From: Terriglobia bacterium | Lineage (GTDB): Bacteria > Acidobacteriota > Terriglobia > Bryobacterales > Bryobacteraceae | Reading direction: 5' to 3' | Assembly (NCBI GenBank): GCA_021325235.1 | Contig: JAJPHN010000025.1 | Span: 496,001 to 560,000, forward strand | DNA: 64,000 bases | Part shown: positions 27,063-34,366 of the stretch, piece by piece | Position numbering within the stretch: position 1 is the first letter of the stretch | How the letters are laid out: each line of letters opens with the position of its first letter | Translations under genes and position numbers: made by a program | The notes under the pieces: model-generated | The model's database searches: none | The model's input: the letters and a program-made list of their open reading frames with translations, nothing else | What the model was told of the DNA's origin: nothing

Positions 27063-27845
27063 TCACAATCCGCTCAATGTAATCGATCCGTCTCCCGTCC
27101 GTACTTCCAGAAACGGGCCGCCTCCGTTCAGCTTCCCTTCGAGTTCATGCTCCCGCCGCGTGCCTTGCACTGTCAGCGGCAGGTCGGAATGAATACTCCC
27201 GTCGCCCGTTCGCAGCTGAACATCCGCCGCCAGATCCCGCGGGATCGCCAGATGCACGCTGCCGTCTCCGGTCTCTACTCGCCAGCCCGAATTCAATTTC
27301 GATCCAGGGAGCGCCTGTACCTCCACCGAGCCGTCACTCGTTCGCACCTTCACATCGTCAAAGCGTCCCCGCACATGCAAACTGCCGTCGCCACTGCGCG
27401 CATCGAGCTGTCCCTCCAGGTCATCGCCCTGGATACTTCCATCTCCGGTGTCAACCCGCAACGCTCCATGCAAGCCGCTCAGGTGAATCGATCCATCTCC
27501 GGTGTGTACGTCCGCCGTCAGTTCCCTCGGTACTTTCAAATGCACTTCAATCGACCGCATGCCCCAGCTCCAATGCATGCTCGGCTCCCGGATCTCCACT
27601 TCCACCCGGTTCCCCTCCTGTCGTTCGGTGATCCGTACGCCCGAGGAGCCGATTCCAATGCCTCGGGTCCGCACAAGTGCTGAAATCTCGCGATCGCTTC
27701 CCACCTCGACCGAGACCGAGGCATCCCCCGCCGTCACCCGCAATTCCGGTCTTGCCTGCACCTGCCAAACTTTCGTCCACTCTTCGCCTTTTGCTCCGGT
27801 CAGCCACATAAAACCGACCACTGCACTGTAAATTCCCGCCCGCAT
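27063..27845 (-). CDS. DUF4097-like exported beta-repeat protein
   Basis: A 260-residue protein, from an ATG with AAGGAGG nine bases upstream; the longer frame adds 28 Arg-rich residues and is rejected. A hydrophobic N-terminal segment (AGIYSAVVGFMWLTGAKG) acts as signal or anchor. From about residue 100 the chain is built of repeated strand-turn units of the type TGDGSIHL: HTGDGSIHL, DTGDGSIQG, RSGDGSLHV, RTSDGSVEV, ETGDGSVHL, RTGDGSIHS and a final RTGDGSITL. This is a single-stranded beta-helix as in DUF4097 proteins. Function unknown; possibly surface-exposed or involved in envelope sensing next to the Ser/Thr kinase. Confidence 0.83.
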   Translation of the reverse strand: MRAGIYSAVVGFMWLTGAKGEEWTKVWQVQARPELRVTAGDASVSVEVGSDREISALVRTRGIGIGSSGVRITERQEGNRVEVEIREPSMHWSWGMRSIEVHLKVPRELTADVHTGDGSIHLSGLHGALRVDTGDGSIQGDDLEGQLDARSGDGSLHVRGRFDDVKVRTSDGSVEVQALPGSKLNSGWRVETGDGSVHLAIPRDLAADVQLRTGDGSIHSDLPLTVQGTRREHELEGKLNGGGPFLEVRTGDGSITLSGL

Positions 27846-27955
27846 CGAACCGAACCTCCTTCCTCGCAGGATTGTACGCAATTTTCTCCGGCGACGGTCC
27901 AAACATTCTTGCAGCTTTTGGAGAATCATGCTAATCTACATCAACAAATAGGAGT

Positions 27956-29794
27956 ATGGCGACTCTGACGCTCATCCTCGACCGCGAAAGCTACCCATTG
28001 GGTTCGTTCCTTAAATTTCGCCTCATTGGCGAAGCGAGTGCCGAGGACTGTACCGCCTCCGTTTACCGCCAGGGCGAGAGCCGTCCCGTTCTCGTCAACT
28101 CTTTGAAATTGCAACGTTTGCCGAACGGATTTCAGGAACTTTGGGAGATCCCGGCGGACGCCCCGACGGGGCGTTATCAAGTTCGTTTGGTAATTTCCAA
28201 CGCTCTGCCGCCTCTCGAAGCCTCTTTCTCCCTGTTTCGGCGGGAGATTACCATCGACGCCTTCAATGCCGGCCAGCGCTTCTATTCCGCCGGCGATCCG
28301 ATCTCCTTCGAGCTGAAACTCACAAATCACACCGGCACCATCCGCAAGCGCCTGCGGGTTTCGGTCGGTGAAGCACAGTACCCCTGGATTCGCGCCGCTC
28401 GGGGCGAACGCGAACCGGAGAACTTCGTTTTTTCAGAAGCCCTCGATCTCGCGCCGGGCGAAACCCGGACGCTGACGATCCATGGCCAGACGCGCTGCGG
28501 CGAGCACTCGGGCAGCGTCCAGTACACCGCCACGGTCGAGTCCGGCTCATCCGGCCAGATTGCCGCGTTTCGCAGCACCCCGCCCGTCTTTATCCGCTGC
28601 CCCGAACAGGAAAAACGGCCCGTTTACCCGGCCACCTACATTCATTCGGATCTCTCACAGGTCCGCACGGGCGGCTATCGCCAGTTCTATAACGAGCCGC
28701 TCGCGTCAGGAACCTTCGACCTGGCGCACACGACCTTCCGAGCCAATCAGCCGAATCAGATCGATCTGCAGCCTCCGCTCGACCAGCCCGGCATCCGCAT
28801 TCTCCTCGAACTGCGCTCGAAGGAAGGCGCATTCGTGGACGAAGCACAGGCTCACCGGCATCAGGACCGGTTGCGCGCTGTTCTGCGCTTTGCTCAGCCC
28901 GGACTCTACACACTTCGTGCGCACTTTCTGGCGCCAGGCGGCGACCCGCTGCGTACCGAATCCATTCAGGTTTCGGCTAACGATCTGCCACACTCTATCG
29001 CCGTGGTCTGCGCGCATCCGGACGACGAATTTCTACATCCGGCGGCCATTCGCGCGGCGGTCGAAAACGGCATCCCGGTCGACATCATTTATCTGACCTG
29101 CGGCGATGCAGGCGGAAGCGATCGTTTCTTTGGCACTGACTACACGCCTGCGGAAGCCATCGAATTCGGCCACATTCGCATGGCCGAAGCGCGTGCCGCC
29201 GCGGCCCATCTCGGCATTCCGGCATCGCGGCTGCACTTTCTCGGTCTTCCGGATGGCTTTCTGGAAAACATCCGCCAGGAAACAAACGGCCGGACCCCTG
29301 TTTTCAGCCCGCTGCTCGGCACGGATCACGCTCCGTATCGGGATACCGCTCAGCCAAATCTTCGCTATCAGAAACTCGCCGTGGTGCAGGCTCTCGCCAA
29401 TCTGCTCGCGGCGATTCAGCCCGCGGCCGTCTACACCAGCCATCCCGACGAGCGCCACGCCGATCACAAAGCAGCTGCGCTCTTCACCATCGAAGCGCTG
29501 CAATCGCTGCTCGCTGCCAAACGCCTCGAGCGCCTTCCGGTGATTCGGACCGATCAGTTCTACGGCGCTGCGGCCGGTGAACCGGAGCCCTTCCAATACC
29601 GGTCACACGAGTTTTACGCTTCGGGCGAATCGATGGCGCGCGTGCAGGAAGCCTACTGGTTCTATCAGTCGCAGGGCGGAAACCATGCGCGCGGGCACGT
29701 CCTGAGCTATGCGGATCTGCCGCGCATCGAGTACCATCAGGAAGTCCTCGACTGGGCGCAGCCCGCCAAACTTCCGCTACCCGCGGCAGTATAG
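27956..29794 (+). CDS. PIG-L/LmbE-family deacetylase with beta-sandwich extension
   Basis: A 612-residue protein. Residues 1-340 form beta-rich, Ig-like segments (FKLRLIGEAS-like start; DPISFELKLTNHTGTIRKRL; LDLAPGETRTLTIHGQ) resembling an invasin or CARDB-type fold. From 345 comes the PIG-L domain: AHPDDE zinc site (about 355-360), LTCGDAGGSDRF, LGLPDGFLE and HPDERHADH. These enzymes remove N-acetyl groups from GlcNAc conjugates using zinc. No signal peptide is evident, although the N-terminus would suit a secreted protein. It starts 26 bases before the chosen ATG of no other gene and is followed by a strong hairpin. Substrate unknown. Confidence 0.88.
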   Translation: MATLTLILDRESYPLGSFLKFRLIGEASAEDCTASVYRQGESRPVLVNSLKLQRLPNGFQELWEIPADAPTGRYQVRLVISNALPPLEASFSLFRREITIDAFNAGQRFYSAGDPISFELKLTNHTGTIRKRLRVSVGEAQYPWIRAARGEREPENFVFSEALDLAPGETRTLTIHGQTRCGEHSGSVQYTATVESGSSGQIAAFRSTPPVFIRCPEQEKRPVYPATYIHSDLSQVRTGGYRQFYNEPLASGTFDLAHTTFRANQPNQIDLQPPLDQPGIRILLELRSKEGAFVDEAQAHRHQDRLRAVLRFAQPGLYTLRAHFLAPGGDPLRTESIQVSANDLPHSIAVVCAHPDDEFLHPAAIRAAVENGIPVDIIYLTCGDAGGSDRFFGTDYTPAEAIEFGHIRMAEARAAAAHLGIPASRLHFLGLPDGFLENIRQETNGRTPVFSPLLGTDHAPYRDTAQPNLRYQKLAVVQALANLLAAIQPAAVYTSHPDERHADHKAAALFTIEALQSLLAAKRLERLPVIRTDQFYGAAAGEPEPFQYRSHEFYASGESMARVQEAYWFYQSQGGNHARGHVLSYADLPRIEYHQEVLDWAQPAKLPLPAAV

Positions 29795-29805
29795 CGATCT
29801 AATCC

Positions 29806-29831
29806 AAAGTTGGAGTTTTCTCTCCAACTTT
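29806..29831. terminator. Strong hairpin after the deacetylase gene
   Basis: A perfect 10-base stem, AAAGTTGGAG and CTCCAACTTT, around the loop TTTTCT. It lies 12 bases after the deacetylase stop and 25 bases before the ABC importer start. There is no proper run of T after the stem, so it may be a weak terminator or an operator-like palindrome for the importer. Confidence 0.55.
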
Positions 29832-29856
29832 ACTGGCGCGCCACTTTCCGGTTAGG

Positions 29857-30621
29857 ATGCGCAAAGTGAAACGGTACGCCGGTCCCATCTTATTCATTGT
29901 TCTGCTCCTCATCGCCTGGCAGATCGGGATCGCCTATCAGCCGTCTCATCTGCTTCCGGGCCCAATCGGCACGCTCGCTGGGATCGGCGATCTGATTAGC
30001 CACGGTTTGCTCTTTAAATATGTTGTGGCTTCGTTATTTCGCGTCACGTGGGGCTTTGTGCTGGCGGCCGTTCTCGCCATCCCACTCGGTCTGGCAATTG
30101 GCTGGTACCGCCGCGCGGAACTCGCTTTCAATCCGCTCATTCAGATTTTGCGCCCGATTTCGCCGCTCGCCTGGATACCGATCGCGATCCTGTGGTTCGG
30201 CGTGGGTGACGGTGCGGCGATTTTTCTAATTTTTGTCGGCTGTTTTTTGCCGCTCTTGCTCACTGCGATCAACGCTGTGCAGAGCGTGCCTGCCGTTTAT
30301 GTTAATGCCGGGCGCAATTTCGGCTTGAGTACTCGGGCGCTGCTGTATCGAGTGCTGCTTCCTGCGGTTATGCCACAGTTGATCATCGGTCTGCGCATCA
30401 CGCTCGGCGTCGCCTGGCTGGTCGTGGTGGCAGCCGAGATGATCGCCGTCAATTCCGGGCTTGGTTTTCTGATCGTCGATGCCCGCAATGCCGGCAACCG
30501 CTACGATCTGGTTGTGGCTGGAATGGTTCTGATCGGCATCATCGGTCTGCTGCTCGATGTCTCGATGCGCTCGTTTGAAAAAGTAAAATCGCTCCGCTGG
30601 GGCTACGCGGAGGAGCGCTGA
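29857..30621 (+). CDS. ABC importer permease 1 (NitT/TauT type)
   Basis: A 254-residue inner-membrane permease of the SsuC/NrtB class, with about six transmembrane helices from residue 10 on (ILFIVLLLIAWQIGIAYQP; VTWGFVLAAVLAIPLGLAIG). The cytoplasmic coupling loop (NAGRNFGLSTRALLYRVLLP) and the terminal region ARNAGNRYDLVVAGMVLIGI are typical. It starts with ATG at 29857 and overlaps the ATPase start by one base. A close relative, permease 2, is encoded two genes later, so the transporter is probably a heterodimer. Substrate cannot be read from sequence. Confidence 0.9.
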   Translation: MRKVKRYAGPILFIVLLLIAWQIGIAYQPSHLLPGPIGTLAGIGDLISHGLLFKYVVASLFRVTWGFVLAAVLAIPLGLAIGWYRRAELAFNPLIQILRPISPLAWIPIAILWFGVGDGAAIFLIFVGCFLPLLLTAINAVQSVPAVYVNAGRNFGLSTRALLYRVLLPAVMPQLIIGLRITLGVAWLVVVAAEMIAVNSGLGFLIVDARNAGNRYDLVVAGMVLIGIIGLLLDVSMRSFEKVKSLRWGYAEER

Positions 30622-31409
30622 TGTCGCTGACGGAAGCCATGCAGGCGAAACCGAAGCTCGCCACCAAGATGAGCGTCGAGCATGTCGACATGACGTTTAC
30701 GCGCGACGGCTCCGATATGCGCGTGCTCGACGACATCAATCTCGAAATCGCCGACGGCGAATTCATCTGCCTGCTGGGGCCATCGGGCTGCGGAAAATCG
30801 ACGCTGCTCAGCGCCATGGCCGGCTTCCTCACGCCCACGCGCGGCGAAATACGAATTGATGGCGAAGCGGTGCGCGGTCCCGACCCACGGCGCATCTTTG
30901 TTTTTCAGGAGCGCGGCGTGTTTCCCTGGCTCACCGTGGAAGGGAACATCGGTTTCGGACTTTACAACCTTCCGCGGGCCGAACGCGAACGCCGTATCGC
31001 GCGTTATGTCGAGATGGTCGGACTCAAAGGCTTCGAGAAAACATATCCGGCTGAGCTCTCGGGCGGCATGAAGCAGCGGCTCGAAGTCGCTCGCGCGCTT
31101 GCCGTGAATCCCGACCTGCTCTTGCTCGATGAGCCGTTCGGCGCGCTCGACTCCATTACGCGGCTCGTTATGCGGCGCGAACTGCTGCGCATCTGGGAAG
31201 CCGAGCGCAAAACGGTCGTATTTGTCACGCACGATATCGATGAAGCGGTGCAGCTGGCCGATCGTGTAGTGGTGATGAGCGCCCGCCCGGCTCGCGTGCA
31301 GCAGATTGTCGAAATCGACATCGAACATCCGCGCGATTTGAGCTCGCCACGCTACCTCGAACTGCGCGACGGTATTTTTCAGCAGATCGGCCTGGCACAC
31401 AAAATATGA
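30621..31409 (+). CDS. ABC importer ATPase (NitT/TauT type)
   Basis: A 262-residue nucleotide-binding subunit. Walker A GPSGCGKS (53-60), Q-loop FVFQERGVFPWL, signature LSGGMKQR, Walker B LLLLDEPFGALD and switch His in FVTHDIDEAVQLADR. This is the SsuB/NrtD/TauB subfamily. A roughly 20-residue N-terminal extension (MSLTEAMQAKPKLATK) precedes the ABC domain. The gene is flanked by both permeases, overlapping each by 1-4 bases, so all are in one operon. Confidence 0.93.
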   Translation: MSLTEAMQAKPKLATKMSVEHVDMTFTRDGSDMRVLDDINLEIADGEFICLLGPSGCGKSTLLSAMAGFLTPTRGEIRIDGEAVRGPDPRRIFVFQERGVFPWLTVEGNIGFGLYNLPRAERERRIARYVEMVGLKGFEKTYPAELSGGMKQRLEVARALAVNPDLLLLDEPFGALDSITRLVMRRELLRIWEAERKTVVFVTHDIDEAVQLADRVVVMSARPARVQQIVEIDIEHPRDLSSPRYLELRDGIFQQIGLAHKI

Positions 31410-32170
31410 AACCGCGTGCCTGGGAAAAAATCGCGTGGCCCGTACTCGCCTGCGCGCTGTTCCTGGCGCTTTGGTATCTGCTGGTCGTCTGGAGTAAGAC
31501 CAGAGTTTTTCCGTCGCCGTTCGAAGTGAAGAAAGGCATGGCGGAGCTGATGCACAAAAGTCTGCTCTGGCGGTATATCGGCGATTCGCTGCGCCGGGTT
31601 GCCGTGGGCTTCGGTCTTGCCGCTATCACCGGTATCCCGATTGGGCTCGCGCTGGGCTGGTATCCGGCCGCGAATCGAGTTGTGAATCCCACTCTGCAGT
31701 TGCTGCGGCCCATCAGTCCCATCGCCTGGATCCCGGTCGCGATTATCTTCTTCGGGGTCGGCGATAAAGCAGCGATGTTCCTGATTTTCCTCGGCGCTTT
31801 TTTCCCGATCGTGGTCACTTCGATCGATGGCGTTTCAAATGTACCGCCGATGTTCCGCCAGGCTGGACGGAATTTTGGTTTGAGCCCGGCGCGCCTGCTC
31901 GCCAAAGTAATTTTTCCCGCCGCGCTACCGCGCATTCTGATCGGTCTGCGCATCGCGCTCGGTATCGCCTGGCTGGTTGTGGTTGCGGCTGAGATGATCG
32001 CGGTCGATTCGGGTCTCGGTTACCTCGTCATTGACGCGCGCAACTCCGGCAAGCGCTACGATCTCGTCGTAGCGGCCATGCTGCTGATCGGCGTGATCGG
32101 TCTCGCGCTCGATCTGGCCTTCCGCCGGATCGAGTACATCAAGTCTGTGCGCTGGGGGTTCCGGCATTGA
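31406..32170 (+). CDS. ABC importer permease 2 (NitT/TauT type)
   Basis: A 254-residue permease with the same architecture as permease 1 (WPVLACALFLALWYLLVVW; AVGFGLAAITGIPIGLALG; QAGRNFGLSPARLLAKVIFP; ARNSGKRYDLVVAAMLLIGV). Identity to permease 1 looks high in the coupling loop and C-terminal third but low at the N-terminus, as in an old duplication. It overlaps the ATPase stop by four bases and the binding-protein start by four. Confidence 0.9.
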   Translation: MKPRAWEKIAWPVLACALFLALWYLLVVWSKTRVFPSPFEVKKGMAELMHKSLLWRYIGDSLRRVAVGFGLAAITGIPIGLALGWYPAANRVVNPTLQLLRPISPIAWIPVAIIFFGVGDKAAMFLIFLGAFFPIVVTSIDGVSNVPPMFRQAGRNFGLSPARLLAKVIFPAALPRILIGLRIALGIAWLVVVAAEMIAVDSGLGYLVIDARNSGKRYDLVVAAMLLIGVIGLALDLAFRRIEYIKSVRWGFRH

Positions 32171-33225
32171 GTCTGCGCAACAAGCTCCTTTATTCGGCGC
32201 TCGCCTGGATTGTCGTGACCACAGCGCTGCATGCCTGGCTCAACGTCAACTGGGGGGCCGTGCTCAACAACTACCGGCCTCTGGCGAAGCGCAAAATTAC
32301 CGTGGCCTACATTCCGGTGACCTGCCAGCTTACTTGTCCGGTGACGGATTACATTTCGAAGTTTTCGCAAAACGGTGAGCTGTTTCTGCCGCGCATGTTT
32401 CAGGGTTTTCCGGAAATCAAAGAAGCGCTGATTTCGAACAAGGTGCAGGCCGCCTTCATCGTCGCGCCCATGGCGATTGCGCTTAAAGCCCAGGGTGTGC
32501 CGATCAAGGTCGTGTACCTCGGGCATCGCTACGGAAGCGCAGTGGTCGTTCGCAAGGATGGCCCGATTCATACCTTCGCGGATATGCGCGGCCGCACGGT
32601 CGCGATTCCGAGCCGGTTTTCCGACGAGCGCCTGATCCTGTTTCGCGCGATGAAGGTCTGGCACATGAAGCCGGGCGATATCAAGATGGTCGAAATGGCG
32701 CCGCCGGATGTTTCCGGAGCGCTCGCGGCCGGGGCTATTGATGCGTTCTCGATGGGCGAACCGTTTCCTTCGCAGGCCGAGATGGCCGGTTACGGTCGCA
32801 TTCTGTTTCAGGCGCGCGAATACTGGCCCGATTACATGTCGTGCATCCTGGTGGTGCGGCAGGATCTGATCGACAACCGTCCCGACGTGGTGCAGGTCTT
32901 AGTCGACGGGATTGCGCGTTCCGGACTGTGGCTCGATAAGGGTAAACCGCAGCGCGAGAATGCCGCCGATTTCGTGGGCCGCTTCTACTACAATCAGAAA
33001 CCTGCGCTGCTGCGCTGGGCTCTCACCAAGCCTATGGATCGCGTGATGTACAGCCCGCTGGCACCTCGCCGCGCCGATTTCGATATGGTGCGCGATCTGA
33101 TGATTGAAACCGTCGTGCTCGAAAAACGAATTTCTTTCGACGAGTACGCCGACACACGTTTCTCCGATCGCGCGAGCATTCAAACCGCCTGGAAATACGA
33201 GCCAGGGACCGGTCGAGCACAATAG
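32167..33225 (+). CDS. ABC importer substrate-binding protein, membrane-anchored
   Basis: A 352-residue NMT1/SsuA/NrtA-like binding protein. The start is TTG overlapping the permease stop (TTGA). One N-terminal helix (LLYSALAWIVVTTALHAWLN) has no clear signal-peptidase or lipobox site, so it is probably an uncleaved anchor. The mature part opens KITVAYIPVTCQLTCPVTDY, where the usual substrate-loop position carries a Cys-x3-Cys, and continues FQGFPEIKEALISNKVQAAF and VAPMAIALKAQGVPIKVVYL. The domain pattern (ARGRTVAIPSRFSDE-type hinge) is that of nitrate/sulfonate/pyrimidine binders, but the ligand is not deducible. Confidence 0.85.
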   Translation: MSLRNKLLYSALAWIVVTTALHAWLNVNWGAVLNNYRPLAKRKITVAYIPVTCQLTCPVTDYISKFSQNGELFLPRMFQGFPEIKEALISNKVQAAFIVAPMAIALKAQGVPIKVVYLGHRYGSAVVVRKDGPIHTFADMRGRTVAIPSRFSDERLILFRAMKVWHMKPGDIKMVEMAPPDVSGALAAGAIDAFSMGEPFPSQAEMAGYGRILFQAREYWPDYMSCILVVRQDLIDNRPDVVQVLVDGIARSGLWLDKGKPQRENAADFVGRFYYNQKPALLRWALTKPMDRVMYSPLAPRRADFDMVRDLMIETVVLEKRISFDEYADTRFSDRASIQTAWKYEPGTGRAQ

Positions 33226-33231
33226 AAAAGC

Positions 33232-33819
33232 TTACTGCTTTGGGCGGATCGCCAGCATCGGCAGAACCCAGATCATGGTGACTACCGCGATCAGCGCCAA
33301 CGCAATCGCAGCGTGCACATACGCCAGAGGAATAGCCATCAGATAGAGGGCCAGGCTCGCCAGATGCTTGCCTCGTTCCGCTCGATCCTCGCGCGCGAGC
33401 CGGCCTACCCCGCGGAGATGCCGGTGAATGGCAATCCGCAGCAGCAGAAACGAGAAGCCAGTGATGTTCATCCAGATCGCGTACAGCGCCACCGCAAACG
33501 AATCGAGCTGCTTCTCGATCACATACGCCGTGAAGAACGGCAGCAGCGAGAGACAGAATAGAAACCCGAGATTGGCATAGAGGATGCGCGCGTCGGCGGC
33601 CTCGATACGCTCGATCAGATGCTGGTGATTGATCCAGTAAATGGCCGTAAACGAGAACGAAAGCACGTAAATCACGAGAATGGGCAGAATCGCTCGCAAT
33701 CCCGCGATCCCGTTTTCGTGGGGCACTTTCAGCTCGAGCACCATGATGGTGATGATGACCGCGATCACGCCGTCGGAGAATGCTTCGAGGCGCGCCGTGG
33801 AAGGTGCTTTCTCGGGCAT
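33232..33819 (-). CDS. TMEM175-like potassium channel subunit (DUF1211)
   Basis: A 195-residue, six-helix membrane protein with the TMEM175 hallmark RLEAFSDGVIAVIITIMVLE at residues 10-29. The FSDG motif of helix 1 builds the hydrophobic ion gate in this family. Bacterial members have one such repeat and assemble as tetramers conducting K+. Later helices: ILPILVIYVLSFSFTAIYWI, ILYANLGFLFCLSLLPFFTA, FAVALYAIWMNITGFSFLLL. It follows the DUF2059 gene by five bases and is convergent with the ABC binding-protein gene. Confidence 0.88.
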   Translation of the reverse strand: MPEKAPSTARLEAFSDGVIAVIITIMVLELKVPHENGIAGLRAILPILVIYVLSFSFTAIYWINHQHLIERIEAADARILYANLGFLFCLSLLPFFTAYVIEKQLDSFAVALYAIWMNITGFSFLLLRIAIHRHLRGVGRLAREDRAERGKHLASLALYLMAIPLAYVHAAIALALIAVVTMIWVLPMLAIRPKQ

Positions 33820-33824
33820 GACGG

Positions 33825-34349
33825 CTAGTGAGCCGTTGGCTGACCGGCGGCCTTCATTTTGGGAATGTATTCCTGCACGAGCGCCTGTATGTCTGGGCCG
33901 ATTCCGATCAATTTCTCCTGCGCCGCCTGACTGCCCGCAGCCATGATCTGCGGTGTTTTGGCAACGAGCGACTGGCCCGCCGGCGACTGGTAAAACGCAA
34001 GTATGCCATCGATATCGCTTTCGCTGAAGGCATCTGCGTAAAGCTTCAGATAAACCGGCTTGAGCTGGTCCCAGGAGAGCCTGGTTGTGACAACTTTCAT
34101 CACCTTGCCTTCAAACTCGTCGAAGACTTTCTGTTGTTCCGGATTGAGCTGCGCGCCCATGAATTGCTGGAACATCTGCGACTTTACCTGGTTCTCAATC
34201 AGCGCATACATTTGATTGAGCACCTGGTCGAGCTTTGCCGCCTGGAAGACTTTTTCGATCTTGGCGCTTTTAGAGGCTTCGTCGGCGCGGACGCTCGGCA
34301 CGGCAGCGAGGGCAAGCGTGATCAGGAGAAGATAACGGGCGCGGATCAT
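33825..34349 (-). CDS. DUF2059-domain exported protein
   Basis: A 174-residue protein from the ATG at 34349; the longer frame adds 30 Arg-rich residues overlapping the upstream permease gene and is excluded. Signal peptide at about 1-20 (ARYLLLITLALAAVPSVRA). The mature part is helical: QAAKLDQVLNQMYALIENQV, then the conserved YADAFSESDIDGILAFYQSP and AGQSLVAKTPQIM typical of DUF2059. Function unknown, presumably periplasmic. It starts 17 bases after the permease stop, so is probably in the PadR operon. Confidence 0.85.
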   Translation of the reverse strand: MIRARYLLLITLALAAVPSVRADEASKSAKIEKVFQAAKLDQVLNQMYALIENQVKSQMFQQFMGAQLNPEQQKVFDEFEGKVMKVVTTRLSWDQLKPVYLKLYADAFSESDIDGILAFYQSPAGQSLVAKTPQIMAAGSQAAQEKLIGIGPDIQALVQEYIPKMKAAGQPTAH

Positions 34350-34366
34350 GCGCGTCAGTCTAGCAT

